DNA of 64,000 nt, from NCBI RefSeq assembly GCF_002994745.2, contig NC_037092.1:13941501-14005500 (forward strand), read 5' to 3'. Made by a program: the position numbers and the translations under genes. Shown here in pieces: positions 12,601 through 25,050 of this stretch. This stretch comes from Rosa chinensis. Taxonomy: Eukaryota; Streptophyta; Magnoliopsida; Rosales; Rosaceae. The notes below the pieces were generated by a model. The model was not told the origin of the DNA. It was given only the letters and a program-made list of their open reading frames with translations, and made no database searches. The first letter of the stretch is position 1; the number at the start of each line of letters is the position of its first letter.

Positions 12601-14340
12601 GATGGGTTTTCAACCTTGATCAATCAAGCTTACATATATAGGGTTTTCTGAGATGGACTAAGCTAACAGATGTTTACGATCAAAGACCTAGGCTCTGAAG
12701 AATATTGCGAGTATGAGTGTGTGAGCAGTTGAGCACACAAACGCACATGCGAGAGAGATGTGCATACCTATTATTAAGTTATCATAATTAATAGACAACA
12801 GTACTACTACCTATAAGTAATCATAATAGATTAGATGTGCATACATAACTACATATAAGTAATCATAATTGATAAACAACAGTGCTACTGTACTACCTAT
12901 AAGTGATCATGATAAATTATAAGGACATGGAGTACGTAGTACTGCGCGTGCTTTATATTATAGACAGTTTTTAGACATCTGACCAACAAAGTGGTAACCT
13001 CTACGAGTCTCTGGCGAATCATTCATCTTCTTAAATTTAGAATTCCTTCAAAGAAAAGAAATAATGCTGCATCCATGGTGATAGTATCATAGTTGCTGTT
13101 GCTGGAGATCCAGAGTTCAAAACTTGCAATATATTCTCATTTCTCACTTTTCGTTTGTTCGCAGAGTGCAAAACCTATATATGTAAAGATAGAATGTATC
13201 TAGTAACATTATATATATCAGCCTAATTAAGGTGAGATCAGCAGCTTATATCAAACATTGGTTAGGATTTTGTATAGCTCAGTAGGATAACACATAAAGT
13301 GCTATCAGCGCAGTGCAAATATTTCTAAAACGTGGAGCTATAGCAGAATGATGACAAAAATTTAAAAGGAAGATATATGGTTATATGATGTATAGGTTAA
13401 AGTAATAAAGTCGAAGACTGATTCCTAACAGATCATAACTGTAAGAGATAGTGGAACTCATGCCACTGCGGATTTTATGGTTACTTTGAACATAAAAAAC
13501 ACAAGAATATGAGGACCACGTCAGAGGTGCAACCTTCTCACCTGGAGATGATGCAACATCCGCAAAATACCGGATACAGCCAAGTTGCCAACAACTGATC
13601 AACTGCTACTTATTGCTATTTCCAGGCTCTCACATGGGATTAGGATACTATTTTAGGAACAAGGGCCGGGATTACTTATATGCCTTCTTCTAGTTGAAAT
13701 TGTACTTAGAACATTAATATGCCCTTTCAAATGCTAATAAAGAACACGATACTGGAAAGTGGCACCAACAATCTGCAATTATAATCTTTGCTGAATTTGG
13801 CTGCTAGTTGATTGATCTTAACTATTAGCACTTTTAATCGTATTGATGCATGATTTATGGTCTTTATCTAACTTTTGGCTCAAGTAGTGCTTACTAGAAA
13901 GTACTGCATTTAAATAATCAGCTTCAGAAAGTATTTCTCACATTACGTACCCCATGTTTTGCTCCAGTTGATGACTCATCATGATGCTGGAGAAAAAAAT
14001 TCAAAAGTTAGAATACCGCACTAGACCAGATCGAATCACCAGATTGAAGTGAAAAATAATTATGATATTTCGGCAAAAGATCAATCTTTGGCCTAAGTGG
14101 TAAAAGAGTCGATCCATTTTGCAGACCGATCATTTACATTTGCATGTAAAAGATCACCAGGGAGTCTAAATTTATCTTTGGTGTGATATCTGGTCATAGT
14201 TCTTCTTGCAATACAGACAAAAGGTATAGTGGAAGAAAAGATTATATATAGAAGATGCTTTCCCAAAGTACTCTTTATAAGCTACGTTTGGTATTAAAAT
14301 GAGTTCAGAGATCTCCCTAGCCCACTAGACGGTAGATTAT
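12601..14340. other. Intergenic, upstream of the protease
   Basis: No gene recognised. Short repeated phrases (CTACCTATAAGTAATCATAAT and variants) recur three times between 12780 and 12915, a local degenerate repeat. The short open frame at 13381-13602 has no recognisable content. Confidence 0.5.
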
Positions 14341-14785
14341 GGCTTAGTTTGGGATTGATGTGCTGTGAGAGGAATCACTTCCGAAGTTGCTGTGAGAGGA
14401 AGCAGCTGAGGTGTTTAGTAAACTGTTTTTAAAAGTGTTGTGAGAACAAAAAGCAATTTGTAGGTGTTTGGTAAGTTGCAAGGCAAAAGTGCTTTGGCTG
14501 GGTATAATTACCAAAATGGGCATACATGCTAAGATATGCTACTAAAATACTTAATTTTGTTTTTTGATTATGTAACTATACCAAATAAAAAAATTTCTCA
14601 TGTATTATTCTTGTACCCTTGGTTGGACCGAATAAAAGATTTACTTTAAACTCTTCAATATGCATATTATGTTTTATTATTACACAAAATAAGTCAAGAA
14701 TATTTGGATTAATTTCCCGACCATAGTGAAAATGGGAACCATTACACAAAATAAATTAAAGTCACTTGAAATTTCCAACTAAATG

Positions 14786-15240
14786 CTAAGTAGATGCATT
14801 CATTAGACTTTGTGCAATTGCATTTCTTAACACCTCCATTTCTTGTCTTCCCGAACCATCTCCATCATGTTCATTATCCTCCATCTCTTCACTAGTCTCT
14901 TCACTTGAGTAATTTCCACTTTCATCAAAATCAATATCTCGTTGAGCATATCTGCGTATGTAGTTATGAAGAGCCATAGTAGCAATAACTATCTTAACTA
15001 GTTTTTCATAAGGAAATTGAGGCATATCACGTAAAATACTCCATTTCTTCTTCTATACCCCAGAAGTGCGCTCAATAACACCTCTAAGTGAAGAATGTGC
15101 ATGATTGAATATTTCTTTATGACCGGTTGGCTCATCACCTCTACGGAAATGTGGAAGGTGATACCGCTCACCTTTATATGGTCCTAAATAACCCTTCATT
15201 TGTGGATATCCGGCATCCAGAAATTTGATAGATTTCAGAA
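14786..15240 (-). pseudogene. Broken HARBI1-type transposase, C-terminal part
   Basis: The minus strand encodes the C-terminal third of a plant Harbinger DDE transposase: DAGYPQMKGYLGPYKGERYH, then FNHAHSSLRGVIERT, then KKKWSILRDMPQFPYEK, then MALHNYIRRYAQRD. In the family the segment after ERT reads FGVWKKKW; here the Trp codon has become TAG, so the frame is broken. The earlier part of the catalytic domain is missing, so the element cannot move itself. The downstream acidic tail (SSEETSEEMEDNE…) is still open to 14786. Confidence 0.85.
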
Positions 15241-16107
15241 ATTAGAGCCAAATTTTTTGGTAACCTCCAAATCTCACTCAATGGGTGACGAAATTCATTT
15301 CGTCTCTATTTTTTATTTTTTATTATTTTTTAATTTCACTGGTTTGAAAATTTATTTCACATTCATCATTTTTATAGCTTATTGCATGTTCTGGCATATA
15401 TTTCAATTGAAATATCCTATATTGCATTTCAAAGTACAAACTAAGAATATTCATAGATAAGCAAAATATGTTTCCAAGTATTAGACATTAATTTACATCC
15501 AAAATGTGAAATGTGAAATGTGAAATTCCTAATACACAAATTTGTATCCTTCTCTTGCTCATTTTCATCAATATTACCATCCTCATCACGACGAGGATGG
15601 TGTCTTTGGGTCTCGACCTTGTAGAAATAGATTGCAGCCCAAAAAATTTGTCAGCTGTTAATAAGAAGTTGCTGCAAAGCCAAAGAAGTAGAACTGATTT
15701 GGGGATGAGAAAGAAAAAAAAATTATATGAACACAGCTAATATATATCACATAAACAAAGAATGAACTTACTGGACTTCATCATCATCTTCCTCTTTTGC
15801 ATAGTGAGCCAACATTTTCATCTTTGATACTATCTATCTACTTGGACTACAATGAACTCAGATAGAGTAATTTAATAATTAAGAGATCTTTGTGTTTCAA
15901 ATTTGAAATAATTTGACAAGGGATTGGCGTCTACATATATACACATACTAACCAAACAAAACATAACACAAACCATGATTTCAGTCAATACCAAAATAAA
16001 ACTCTCATTTGAAAAACCATATCAATACCAAAATTCAGTAAATAATGTTTTCCAGTGACAACAACCACCATAATGATATCAGAACAATAGCAGTATTACA
16101 ACATACA

Positions 16108-16841
16108 CCGGGATCAGCTATACTGCACAACAGTAAGATGCACAAATAAGCCTCCAAAAGGACATGCATTGATTACTTTAAACATGTTGTAATTTCATAA
16201 CAGAGTCCCAAAGACATATAACTACTTCATACTAGGTAAATCAATGATTACCGTAGTTTGTCATGTAGACAGCAACATTGAATTCCTCAGCAATCTTTAT
16301 TAAAAGGGAAAGCATATGTGCAAGTTTTTGCTGCAGATAATAATTTGCTTTATGTCATATAAATTATGGATAAAGACATAGAGCATAAGATCTAAGTGAG
16401 TATAGGCATTGCACGGAACCTGTGAAACTGACCTGGCGATCTCCAAGTTCTCCTCTTCCAGTAACATCTACTCGAAAGAGAGAAATCACCGAATCCATAA
16501 CCTGAAACATGAGCATACTTATCATCCAGGTCATTTTATATTATAAGAGAGGTTTGGATGGCAAAAGTCTTTACCAGAAGTCTTAATGGCTCTTTAGCCA
16601 TTTTTGCAGCTAGACCAAAAAGCATATTATACTGATACTCATATGTATATGTATGAGCATAAACAATCTTGCAGTCACAGAAAAAGAAAATAAGATGGCT
16701 AGTAGCAGTAATTGTATCACTAGTTCAATTGATATAATATGGAAAAGTACTAACTTTTGTCGAGGACAGCTCCTGGGTCCAAGCCAAATCTTTCAGCTAT
16801 TGGTATAAGTCTTTCATGTTTACTAAAAGTGCCCTTAGTTA
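16108..16841 (-). pseudogene. DMC1 (fragment): DMC1 meiotic recombinase exon fragments
   Basis: Five blocks in gene order on the minus strand match plant DMC1, the meiosis-specific RecA/RAD51 recombinase. About 16755-16841: IPIAERFGLDPGAVLD. 16575-16667: [10 protein letters not shown]…LAAKM. 16433-16501: VMDSVISLFRVDVTGRGELG. About 16252-16330: QKLAHMLS…[15 protein letters not shown]. About 16108-16122: IADPG. The blocks are separated by introns with largely intact AG/GT borders, so the copy came from genomic DNA and not mRNA. The N-terminal domain, Walker A region and C-terminus are absent and several conserved residues have changed. It lies wholly between the ends of the Harbinger-like element, so I infer capture. 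An older host pseudogene invaded by transposons is the alternative. Confidence 0.85.
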
Positions 16842-18347
16842 AGAAGAACACATCCATCAAACCAGGTGGAAACTGTCTTAGATAATTTTTGGCCATCATT
16901 TATTAGATTATAACTATAGGAAATGTTAAACAGGACGGACCAAACCAAGGATAAACAAATTTGTTTAAAACCATAGGATTCAATAAAGAGCTAGGGACCA
17001 GAATATATCAATTTCACACTAGTATGCAAAGGTTGAAATATATACATATAAAAGAACCAGTAGCCAAAAAAAAAAACCCAGGTAGCTTCATAATCAAAGA
17101 AATGAAATCAGAAGGTGAAATAATTGGAGGGACTGGAATTGAATTGAAAAGTGTCAGAATCTTACTTACCCCGTCTCTGTGTGTGGAAATTTGGTACCCA
17201 AAATACCACAAATTGACCAAACAATAACAAGCTAGTTGTTTCGATCTGTTGCTACTTGATCTGCAGGTGACGTATATGGGGAAAATTAAGAACTTTAGAG
17301 GAGACAAACAATAACAAGCGCAGTGAATAGAAGCTTGCAGCAGCAATATACTGTAAATTTGGGGAAAGATGGAGAAGGAGAGGACTTACAGTGAGTTTGA
17401 TTCGCGGAAGACACAAACCTTCAACTCAATTTGCTGCTGGGTTTGAGAGAGAGAGAGAGAGAGAGGCGGTGATATAGTGGTTCTTCGTAGGCTTGCGAAG
17501 ATGTGATTAGGCGAAATTGATGGTTACTCTGTTCCCTCCGCCGCTCATGTCAGTGGGGTTTTCGCCGGATTGTATGACTAGAACAGATCCAGGAAAAAGA
17601 ATGAACTTCGAATGGGATAATATATGCTGGGAGGAGGAAAAAGAAGGAAGATGTGGAGAGTGGTTCTGATGAGGAGCTTACCAAGTACGAAAGGAGGTTG
17701 AAGAAGGTCCGGGAATGCTTTGGGTTTGGGGCGTGTGGCGGAGGAGCGAAGGAATCGGGTTTTGAAGACACAGGAGAGATCGATCGATGGGAAGAAGGTG
17801 TTTTGAGTTTTGACGGTAGAGGAGGCTGGGAAGACTGGAAGAGAGAAGCTGAGAATAATAAAACCCTATCTGGGTCAAGGTTAAAAGATGAGGACATAAT
17901 TGGAAAAAAGAGTAAAATTTCATTAAATGAATCATGTTCACTCCGTGTTTCCATGAAGCAGTTTTCCAAAGCTGGTAGTAGGCTGCTTCTCAATTTCAGC
18001 TTTGAGGAGAATCAATTCGGACCAAAAGCCGCTTCTACACACTTTACCAAACACCATAGCATTAGCCCAAAAGCAGAATCAGGTTCAAAAGTACCTCCAA
18101 AATCAATCCCAAACTGGGCCTATATGGGCTACCTCGAACGATTCTGATCGTGGCTTTTCTGCTTTGTTGTATAGTACTAAAAAAACTATCGTGGTCCCTT
18201 CGATCTCAGCTGCTGTGATAACCAGGTTGATCGGATCCTCAACTTTTGTGCTCAATTTGATCCTCAAGATTTTCCCCGCTTTTGTCATTTTTCTTTACCT
18301 TGTTTGTGGTAGGCCAATATACTCCCACTTACTTCACTAAGAGTTTT

Positions 18348-20128
18348 TGATAGGAGCACAATGTGCGACGATATTAATGAGTATGTGCTCCATTTTAGCC
18401 TTGTTTCTCCCTTAAGTTTCGTGTTTTGAGTCATCGAGTCATTTTAAGAGTCTTGTGGAGTGTTTGGCGTGAAATAGGCAGAAAACGCAAAATTTATGAA
18501 GAATCCTAGCGGGATCAGGATTCCTCACCATCATGCTAATCTGTGGGCTTTAAGAGAGAATTTATGGGTGTATTTTTCTGAAATTAAATTGTTTTAGTTT
18601 CTTTTATTTTCTCTAAAAGAATTTAATTTTGTGCCCTTTATTAAATCAGGTTGACCAAGCAATGAAGAAGGGAAATAAAGGAGAAAGACGTTTTTAGTTG
18701 GGGAATAAAGGAGAAAGACGTTTTCAGTTGAGGAATAAAAGAAAATGATGTTTCAACTGAAAAATAAATAAAGGAGAAAAGACGTTTCAGCTGGAAGATA
18801 AATAAGAGAAAGATGTTTTCAGTTGAGGAATAAAAGAGAAAGATGTTTCAGCTGGAAAATAAAAGAGAAAGACGTTTCAGCTTGGAAATTAAAGAATTGC
18901 CCCATTATGAGAGGAGTTAAGGCCATAAAGGAGACGTTTCAGTTGGGAAAGCCAACCAATGCTCCCCTATAAATAGACAACGTCCAGAACATAATTGGCA
19001 TCACTTCCCAGCCAAGATCACTTCCCAGCCAAAAATCACTTCCCAACCAAGATCACTTCCTGGCCAAAAAACCATTCCAAGACTGCCCAATTCACTCCTT
19101 AAACTTCCATCACCTACAAGACCGTGACACCATCCATCCATCAATCTACAAAGCTCTAAGGCGCTGAGTCAAGGACGCTCCACCACCATAGCAGAGACAA
19201 GTTCATCACCTTGTTGCTAAGCCGCTGAGGAAAGCTTCAAAGTGTAACTATGACTCTACTTATAATTTTTGTTTCGGTTTTGTTTGTTTCAATTTGCGAG
19301 TTGTGTAATTGGAGACATGGAATTTTCAGAATATTTTTATTAATATTTTTGAGATTTTCAGTTTATTATTGAGTTAATTTCGAAAATTCTTTTATGATGC
19401 ATGTTACAATCTTGTGCCCTTTTACGTGTTTAGGTAATTTTCAGAGTTAGGTTCATAAGTTTACATGCTAGAATAACGGTGAGAGTTCTTGTGTGTTTTC
19501 TTAATTTGCCAAGAGTAATTGTTATTTGTTAAGACGCTGAGTTAAACAAGTAGCAATTAGTTCTAAAAAGTGGTAAAAACTATGTTCAATGGTTAAACGA
19601 TTCTGGAAATTACGTGTTAAATTCTATGTCTAATGGTTAATTTGCACGTGTGAGTTGATTCGAGGGTTAGATAATACTACTAGTTAAGAGAATTACGCTG
19701 AGTGTTTTCGAAAATTAGTAGTATTAGGCTTGGTAAGGACTTTTCCGATCCAAGCCTACATTAGAATGAATCAGATAAGTGGATTGATCCGCTGAGGCTT
19801 TTCATTTAGGCTCTTATCTAGGCATTTAAGATGGGCACATTTTTGTAGCATGTTGAAATGGATTTTCTGTTTTTACACTTAGTAATTTCTTAGTGGTATT
19901 GGTCAAGGTTAGGGAAGTCGATCATTGTAGATAATTTTATTTGTTTTGTTTTTATTTTAAGTAGATTAGAAACCAAATTCAAAAACCCCCCATTTTATTC
20001 GTTTATTTGTTAATTGACCTTTTTGTGTAGGTGTACCCTACAATCCCCGGACTGAACGATCCCTGCTTATCCTATACTGACAACTACATTTTGCAGGGTT
20101 AAATTGTGAGGCTATTTCAGCCGCATCA
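18348..20128 (+). repeat. 5' long terminal repeat
   Basis: It begins TGATAGG and ends CATCA. It holds a TATA box (TATAAATAG, 18968-18976), which should drive the element's RNA. Upstream of that is a run of degenerate repeats (AGGAGAAAGACGTTT… / AAAGATGTTTCAGCTGG, about 18670-18890), about eight units of 35-45 bp, and downstream a CACTTCCCAGCCAA repeat (about 19003-19060). Confidence 0.95.
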
Positions 20129-20133
20129 ATTTT

Positions 20134-20151
20134 TGGTGCCGTTGCCGGGGA
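20134..20151 (+). other. Primer-binding site, tRNA-Asp type
   Basis: TGGTGCCGTTGCCGGGGA, 5 bp after the LTR end, is complementary to the 3' end of plant tRNA-Asp with one mismatch (T in place of C at the fourth base). Confidence 0.85.
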
Positions 20152-23067
20152 TTGTTAAAATCCCTTACACTTAAAGTGTCATCGATTTTGTTGTATATAG
20201 AATGCATGCTAATTTTTGTACTACACTTATGGAATGGTGACAAATTGCGATTTCGGTTAGGCCAAGCTGTAATTGTGATTTAGTTTAAGTTTTATGAGTG
20301 TTACGAAATTAAGCATGTCTTTTATCATTGTTGTACAATTTGTAGAAGTTGTTTTTTTTTACCATATTGTAAATTGAATGTGCTTCACTTAGATTTTTTT
20401 CCAGCATGTTGTAAATTGTATATTGTAAATTGTAGAATGAGTTTTTTTTATATTTTTTTAGCATGTTGTAAATTGTATGTGTTTCACTTACATTAATATA
20501 CTTAGGTTATGAATTTAGCTAAATACTTAATTGTTGTAAGTGTGTAAAATCGTATGAGTAGACAAGGGCCCTTTTGTTAATATTGGCCTAAACCCTTCAT
20601 TAGTACCTTGCTCAGGTCTCTTGAGGTTGAGGGCGGCCTTTATTAGCACTTGGAGAACGGTCTAACACATTAGTTAATTTCCCAGCTGAGTAAGGGGCGC
20701 ATACGGATGGTGTCTTAGGTTGAGACCCTGGGTGATGGGTTCAATTGGATCTCAGAGATACTATAGAATGAGCCTAAACCACTATGTGGGAGTAGCCGAT
20801 AGGGGCCTAAACCTCAATGAGGGAGTAGCCTCCGTAGTATCACTAAAATGAGTCCTCCCTCTCACTTACCTCTTAATCTGGCCATCCGGCCTTCTAAAAC
20901 AAAGGAAAGAGACTTATGTCTGGGCGACTATCCCTATATCGTATCTCACCAATAGTAGTGGTTTCTATTGGGCTCGACTTACAACTTGGAATTAATTGAG
21001 ATATTAACTATGTTTATAATAAAAAAAAAAAAAAAAAAAAAACAAAATGATGTGTGACCTGCTTAAAGTATATTGGATTAAACATGACTTTGTCGAGGGT
21101 AGCTGTTCTATAGTCCCATTGCACAAACGAGGTCCTCTGTTCCAGTACCTAAGTATGTAAATGTAAAAGTAACTTAGAAAGTAGGAAAGACATAATGTTT
21201 GTATTCCTAACCTTGTATATGTTACTAACACTTGATCTGGTGAGTCCTTTGTGGAGCACACATTGGAAGAGATACCCCTCCAGGAGGCACCCAAGGAATG
21301 AGCACGTGTGAACAAGGAGAAAAGTCCAGGCTGAAGGACTATAAATATTAAGCGCTGCATGGGAGGCAACCCATTTCAACCGAAGCTGTGAAGGAGCCAT
21401 CAACGAGAGTTTGAAATTTCTATCCCTTCACTTGCTTAGGTTGAATTGTACTTGTGTCTTTGTTTATTGTTTGTTTATTTTACCCTTCCCTTAAAAAAAA
21501 AAAAAAAAAAAAAAAATTCTATGGTTTTTTTTTAGTGTCTTTTTTTTTTTTTTTTTTTTGCTTGAGTCTTAGGATGCCCCTAACGTCTAGGATGAACATG
21601 TCTCTGAATTCATGGCTGAAGGTTTTCACAATCGAAATAGGACTTAATTGAATTCTGTGGTTAATCGACATTGTAATGCTTGTATGAAGATTTGAGATAG
21701 GATTGTAACTTGGTTCATTAAGCATGCTAGGATTAAGTCTGATTCATTTTACCCTAAGTGAGCTGTTGAGCTAAAATACTTTCTTTTCGAGTGCTTATTG
21801 ATAAATTCAAAATTTCATGGCTGTATTTGCAAAACCTCATCATTCTTTGAAAATCCAATGATCATGTGCCATAGATTTTAATGGACTAGAGAGTACTAGA
21901 ACTCGGCTGTTGTGACTGTCAAAACTTATATGCCATAATATGCACTGATCCTGGATAGGATAGAAGGCATTAGGGTAACCACCATAGCCAAACAAGCATG
22001 TGTCCCCAATTGTGCCCGTCGTGGGACTCCTTAGAATGAACCCCTTTGAGCCTACGTTTAAAACCTTTGTTTCATCACCCTCACTACCCTACCATGAGCT
22101 TAGTACAGGATATCTCTACCCTTGTCTTAGGGACTTAGTAGAGCATGACATAGTATATAGGGGTGACGATGAAAGACAAGTGTGGTGAGGAAAATCCAAG
22201 AAAAAAAAAGAACAGAAGAAAAAAAAAATTGCCGTAAAACAAAAATGAAAGAAAATGAAAATGAAAAAGAAAGAAAGAAAAACGGCAAAAGAGAAGAAAA
22301 ATTGAAAAGAAAACTCTTGGGAAATTGTTGAAGTGTGGTTTTGGACTTTCAAATTTGTAGAAGGCTCAAAGTTGAAAATTATGCCTTTGTCCATTCCCAT
22401 GTTGGTTAGAGTGAAGGTTTGGCCCAAAACAATGATATTTGGCCTACAAAAATGATGACATAAGGTGGTCCTTATATGCTCTGCTAGGTCCTTAGGATTT
22501 TTGTATCCTTAATCTTCATTTCGAAAACCCTAGCTTAGCCCCATTACAACCTGTTTGAAATGCTGACTTGATCCTTGAGATGGGCAGTCTTTGGTTAGTG
22601 GAGTCAGGTACGCAGTCGAGCTTATGGTTTAGGTCCATTTGTGCACTTAGTCATTTCATGAGGTCTTTAAAAATTCTTCACAAAATGCGTTTATTGATGA
22701 AATATGCAAGCTGTTTGTTGCCTTACAATTTATTCTCTTGCATATACTGGAGAGTGAAGCTTTTAAGCATAGCCATTTCTGAGAGAAAAATCGAGAGTAT
22801 GCCCTGTGAGTTTGGATTGGACTTGTTCGAAACATGCTATCATTCACTGTATAACTTAAGTTCTCCATATCTTGCTTAGTCATATGAATGTCACAGGTTT
22901 ATTAACAATGGAATTATCTATGCAATTTTGATTAAGTGTTTAACGTGAAAGCCATGAGTTTGGAGTCTCTGAGACAACAGTTAGGAGCAATAGAGTCATT
23001 TACTTGCTTTTCGTTGAGTCTTTGTTTTGTTTTGTATTTTTGTTTTGCTAAGGGACTAGCAAAAGCT
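20152..23067. other. Retrotransposon interior without gag or pol
   Basis: All frames are short. I see no Gag zinc knuckle, protease, reverse transcriptase, RNase H or integrase motif. Poly(A)/poly(T) tracts occur at 21019-21041, 21493-21516 and 21539-21559, and a purine-rich block at 22195-22315. GGGAGGCAACCC (about 21362-21373) is a motif I know from 3' regions of plant gypsy elements. The element would need proteins from an autonomous relative. Confidence 0.8.
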
Positions 23068-23081
23068 AAGTGTGGGGTAGT
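23068..23081 (+). other. Polypurine tract
   Basis: AAGTGTGGGGTAGT directly before the right LTR matches the usual plus-strand primer region of plant gypsy elements. Confidence 0.75.
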
Positions 23082-24863
23082 TGATAGGAGCACAATGTGC
23101 GACGATATTAATGAGTATGTGCTCCATTTTAGCCTTGTTTCTCCCTTAAGTTTCGTGTTTTGAGTCATCGAGTCATTTTAAGAGTCTTGTGGAGTGTTTG
23201 GCGTGAAATAGGCAGAAAACGCAAAATTTATGAAGAATCCTAGCGGGATCAGGATTCCTCACCATCATGCTAATCTGTGGGCTTTAAGAGAGAATTTATG
23301 GGTGTATTTTTCTGAAATTAAATTGTTTTAGTTTCTTTTATTTTCTCTAAAAGAATTTAATTTTGTGCCCTTTATTAAATCAGGTTGACCAAGCAATGAA
23401 GAAGGGAAATAAAGGAGAAAGACGTTTTTAGTTGGGGAATAAAGGAGAAAGACGTTTTCAGTTGAGGAATAAAAGAAAATGATGTTTCAACTGAAAAATA
23501 AATAAAGGAGAAAAGACGTTTCAGCTGGAAGATAAATAAGAGAAAGATGTTTTCAGTTGAGGAATAAAAGAGAAAGATGTTTCAGCTGGAAAATAAAAGA
23601 GAAAGACGTTTCAGCTTGGAAATTAAAAGAATTGCCCCATTATGAGAGGAGTTAAGGCCATAAAGGAGACGTTTCAGTTGGGAAAGCCAACCAATGCTCC
23701 CCTATAAATAGACAACGTCCAGAACATAATTGGCATCACTTCCCAGCCAAGATCACTTCCCAGCCAAAAATCACTTCCCAACCAAGATCACTTCCTGGCC
23801 AAAAAACCATTCCAAGACTGCCCAATTCACTCCTTAAACTTCCATCACCTACAAGACCGTGACACCATCCATCCATCAATCTACAAAGCTCTAAGGCGCT
23901 GAGTCAAGGACGCTCCACCACCATAGCAGAGACAAGTTCATCACCTTGTTGCTAAGCCGCTGAGGAAAGCTTCAAAGTGTAACTATGACTCTACTTATAA
24001 TTTTTGTTTCGGTTTTGTTTGTTTCAATTTGCGAGTTGTGTAATTGGAGACATGGAATTTTCAGAATATTTTTATTAATATTTTTGAGATTTTCAGTTTA
24101 TTATTGAGTTAATTTCGAAAATTCTTTTATGATGCATGTTACAATCTTGTGCCCTTTTACGTGTTTAGGTAATTTTCAGAGTTAGGTTCATAAGTTTACA
24201 TGCTAGAATAACGGTGAGAGTTCTTGTGTGTTTTCTTAATTTGCCAAGAGTAATTGTTATTTGTTAAGACGCTGAGTTAAACAAGTAGCAATTAGTTCTA
24301 AAAAGTGGTAAAAACTATGTTCAATGGTTAAACGATTCTGGAAATTACGTGTTAAATTCTATGTCTAATGGTTAATTTGCACGTGTGAGTTGATTCGAGG
24401 GTTAGATAATACTACTAGTTAAGAGAATTACGCTGAGTGTTTTCGAAAATTAGTAGTATTAGGCTTGGTAAGGACTTTTCCGATCCAAGCCTACATTAGA
24501 ATGAATCAGATAAGTGGATTGATCCGCTGAGGCTTTTCATTTAGGCTCTTATCTAGGCATTTAAGATGGGCACATTTTTGTAGCATGTTGAAATGGATTT
24601 TCTGTTTTTACACTTAGTAATTTCTTAGTGGTATTGGTCAAGGTTAGGGAAGTCGATCATTGTAGATAATTTTATTTGTTTTGTTTTTATTTTAAGTAGA
24701 TTAGAAACCAAATTCAAAAACCCCCCATTTTATTCGTTTATTTGTTAATTGACCTTTTTGTGTAGGTGTACCCTACAATCCCCGGACTGAACGATCCCTG
24801 CTTATCCTATACTGACAACTACATTTTGCAGGGTTAAATTGTGAGGCTATTTCAGCCGCATCA
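23082..24863 (+). repeat. 3' long terminal repeat
   Basis: A near-identical copy of 18348-20128 with one extra A; its TATA box is at 23703-23711. Read-through from this copy could transcribe the flanking copy B element. Confidence 0.95.
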
Positions 24864-25050
24864 ATTTTTTACTCCCATTCACCCAATTTAATGTTTAATG
24901 ACAATTTTGCCCTATCAATTCACCTAAAACTCATCGATCTCTCTCTCCTCCCTGAGTCTCTCTCTGTCTCTCTCTCCCTCCCTCCCCCAGCGACGTCGTC
25001 GATGACCAATCCGAGGCCACCCGAAACGCGTCGTCGTCTACACTTAAATC

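Larger units (their letters stand above)
14341..18120. mobile_element. PIF/Harbinger-like element with captured DMC1 exons
   Basis: The left end GGCTTAGTTTGGGATTGAT is an inverted match to the right end (reverse complement GGCCCAGTTTGGGATTGAT). The same trinucleotide, TAT, flanks both sides (14338-14340 and 18121-18123). A GTGTTTGGTAA motif recurs inside both ends. The 3-bp duplication and a HARBI1-type transposase remnant at 14786-15240 point to PIF/Harbinger. The interior also carries five exon fragments of DMC1 (16108-16841, minus strand). The rest has no recognised gene; a GA tract lies near 17447-17465. Confidence 0.75.
18348..24863 (+). mobile_element. Non-autonomous LTR retrotransposon (LARD-like), very recent
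   Basis: Two direct long terminal repeats of 1781 and 1782 bp, each starting TGATAGGAGCAC and ending CCGCATCA, flank a 2953-bp interior. By eye they differ by one A (near 18889 / 23626), so insertion was recent. A primer-binding site matching tRNA-Asp follows the left LTR and a G-rich polypurine tract precedes the right one. The flanking pentanucleotides are GTTTT and ATTTT, four of five matching. The interior has no gag or pol frame. The PBS type and the GGGAGGCAACCC motif at about 21362-21373 are common in plant Ty3/gypsy elements, so I place it there. It inserted near the left tip of copy B. Confidence 0.93.

Noticed and set aside
13262..13330. TATAGCTCAGTAGGATAACAC, reminiscent of a tRNA D-arm
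   Set aside because: No acceptor stem, anticodon loop or TTCGA box could be paired around it.
14090..14170. Possible SINE (GGCCTAAGTGGTAAAAGAG resembles a pol III A box)
   Set aside because: No B box (GGTTCGA) or A-tail follows at the expected distance.
17653..18147. 164-residue open frame on the plus strand starting MESGSDEELTKYERR
   Set aside because: It lies at the right end of the Harbinger-like element, runs into its inverted end, has low-complexity Glu/Gly-rich content and matches no family I know.
22000..22879. Several 60-100 residue frames in the retrotransposon interior
   Set aside because: None shows a Gag, protease, reverse transcriptase or integrase motif; they are chance frames in non-coding element DNA.
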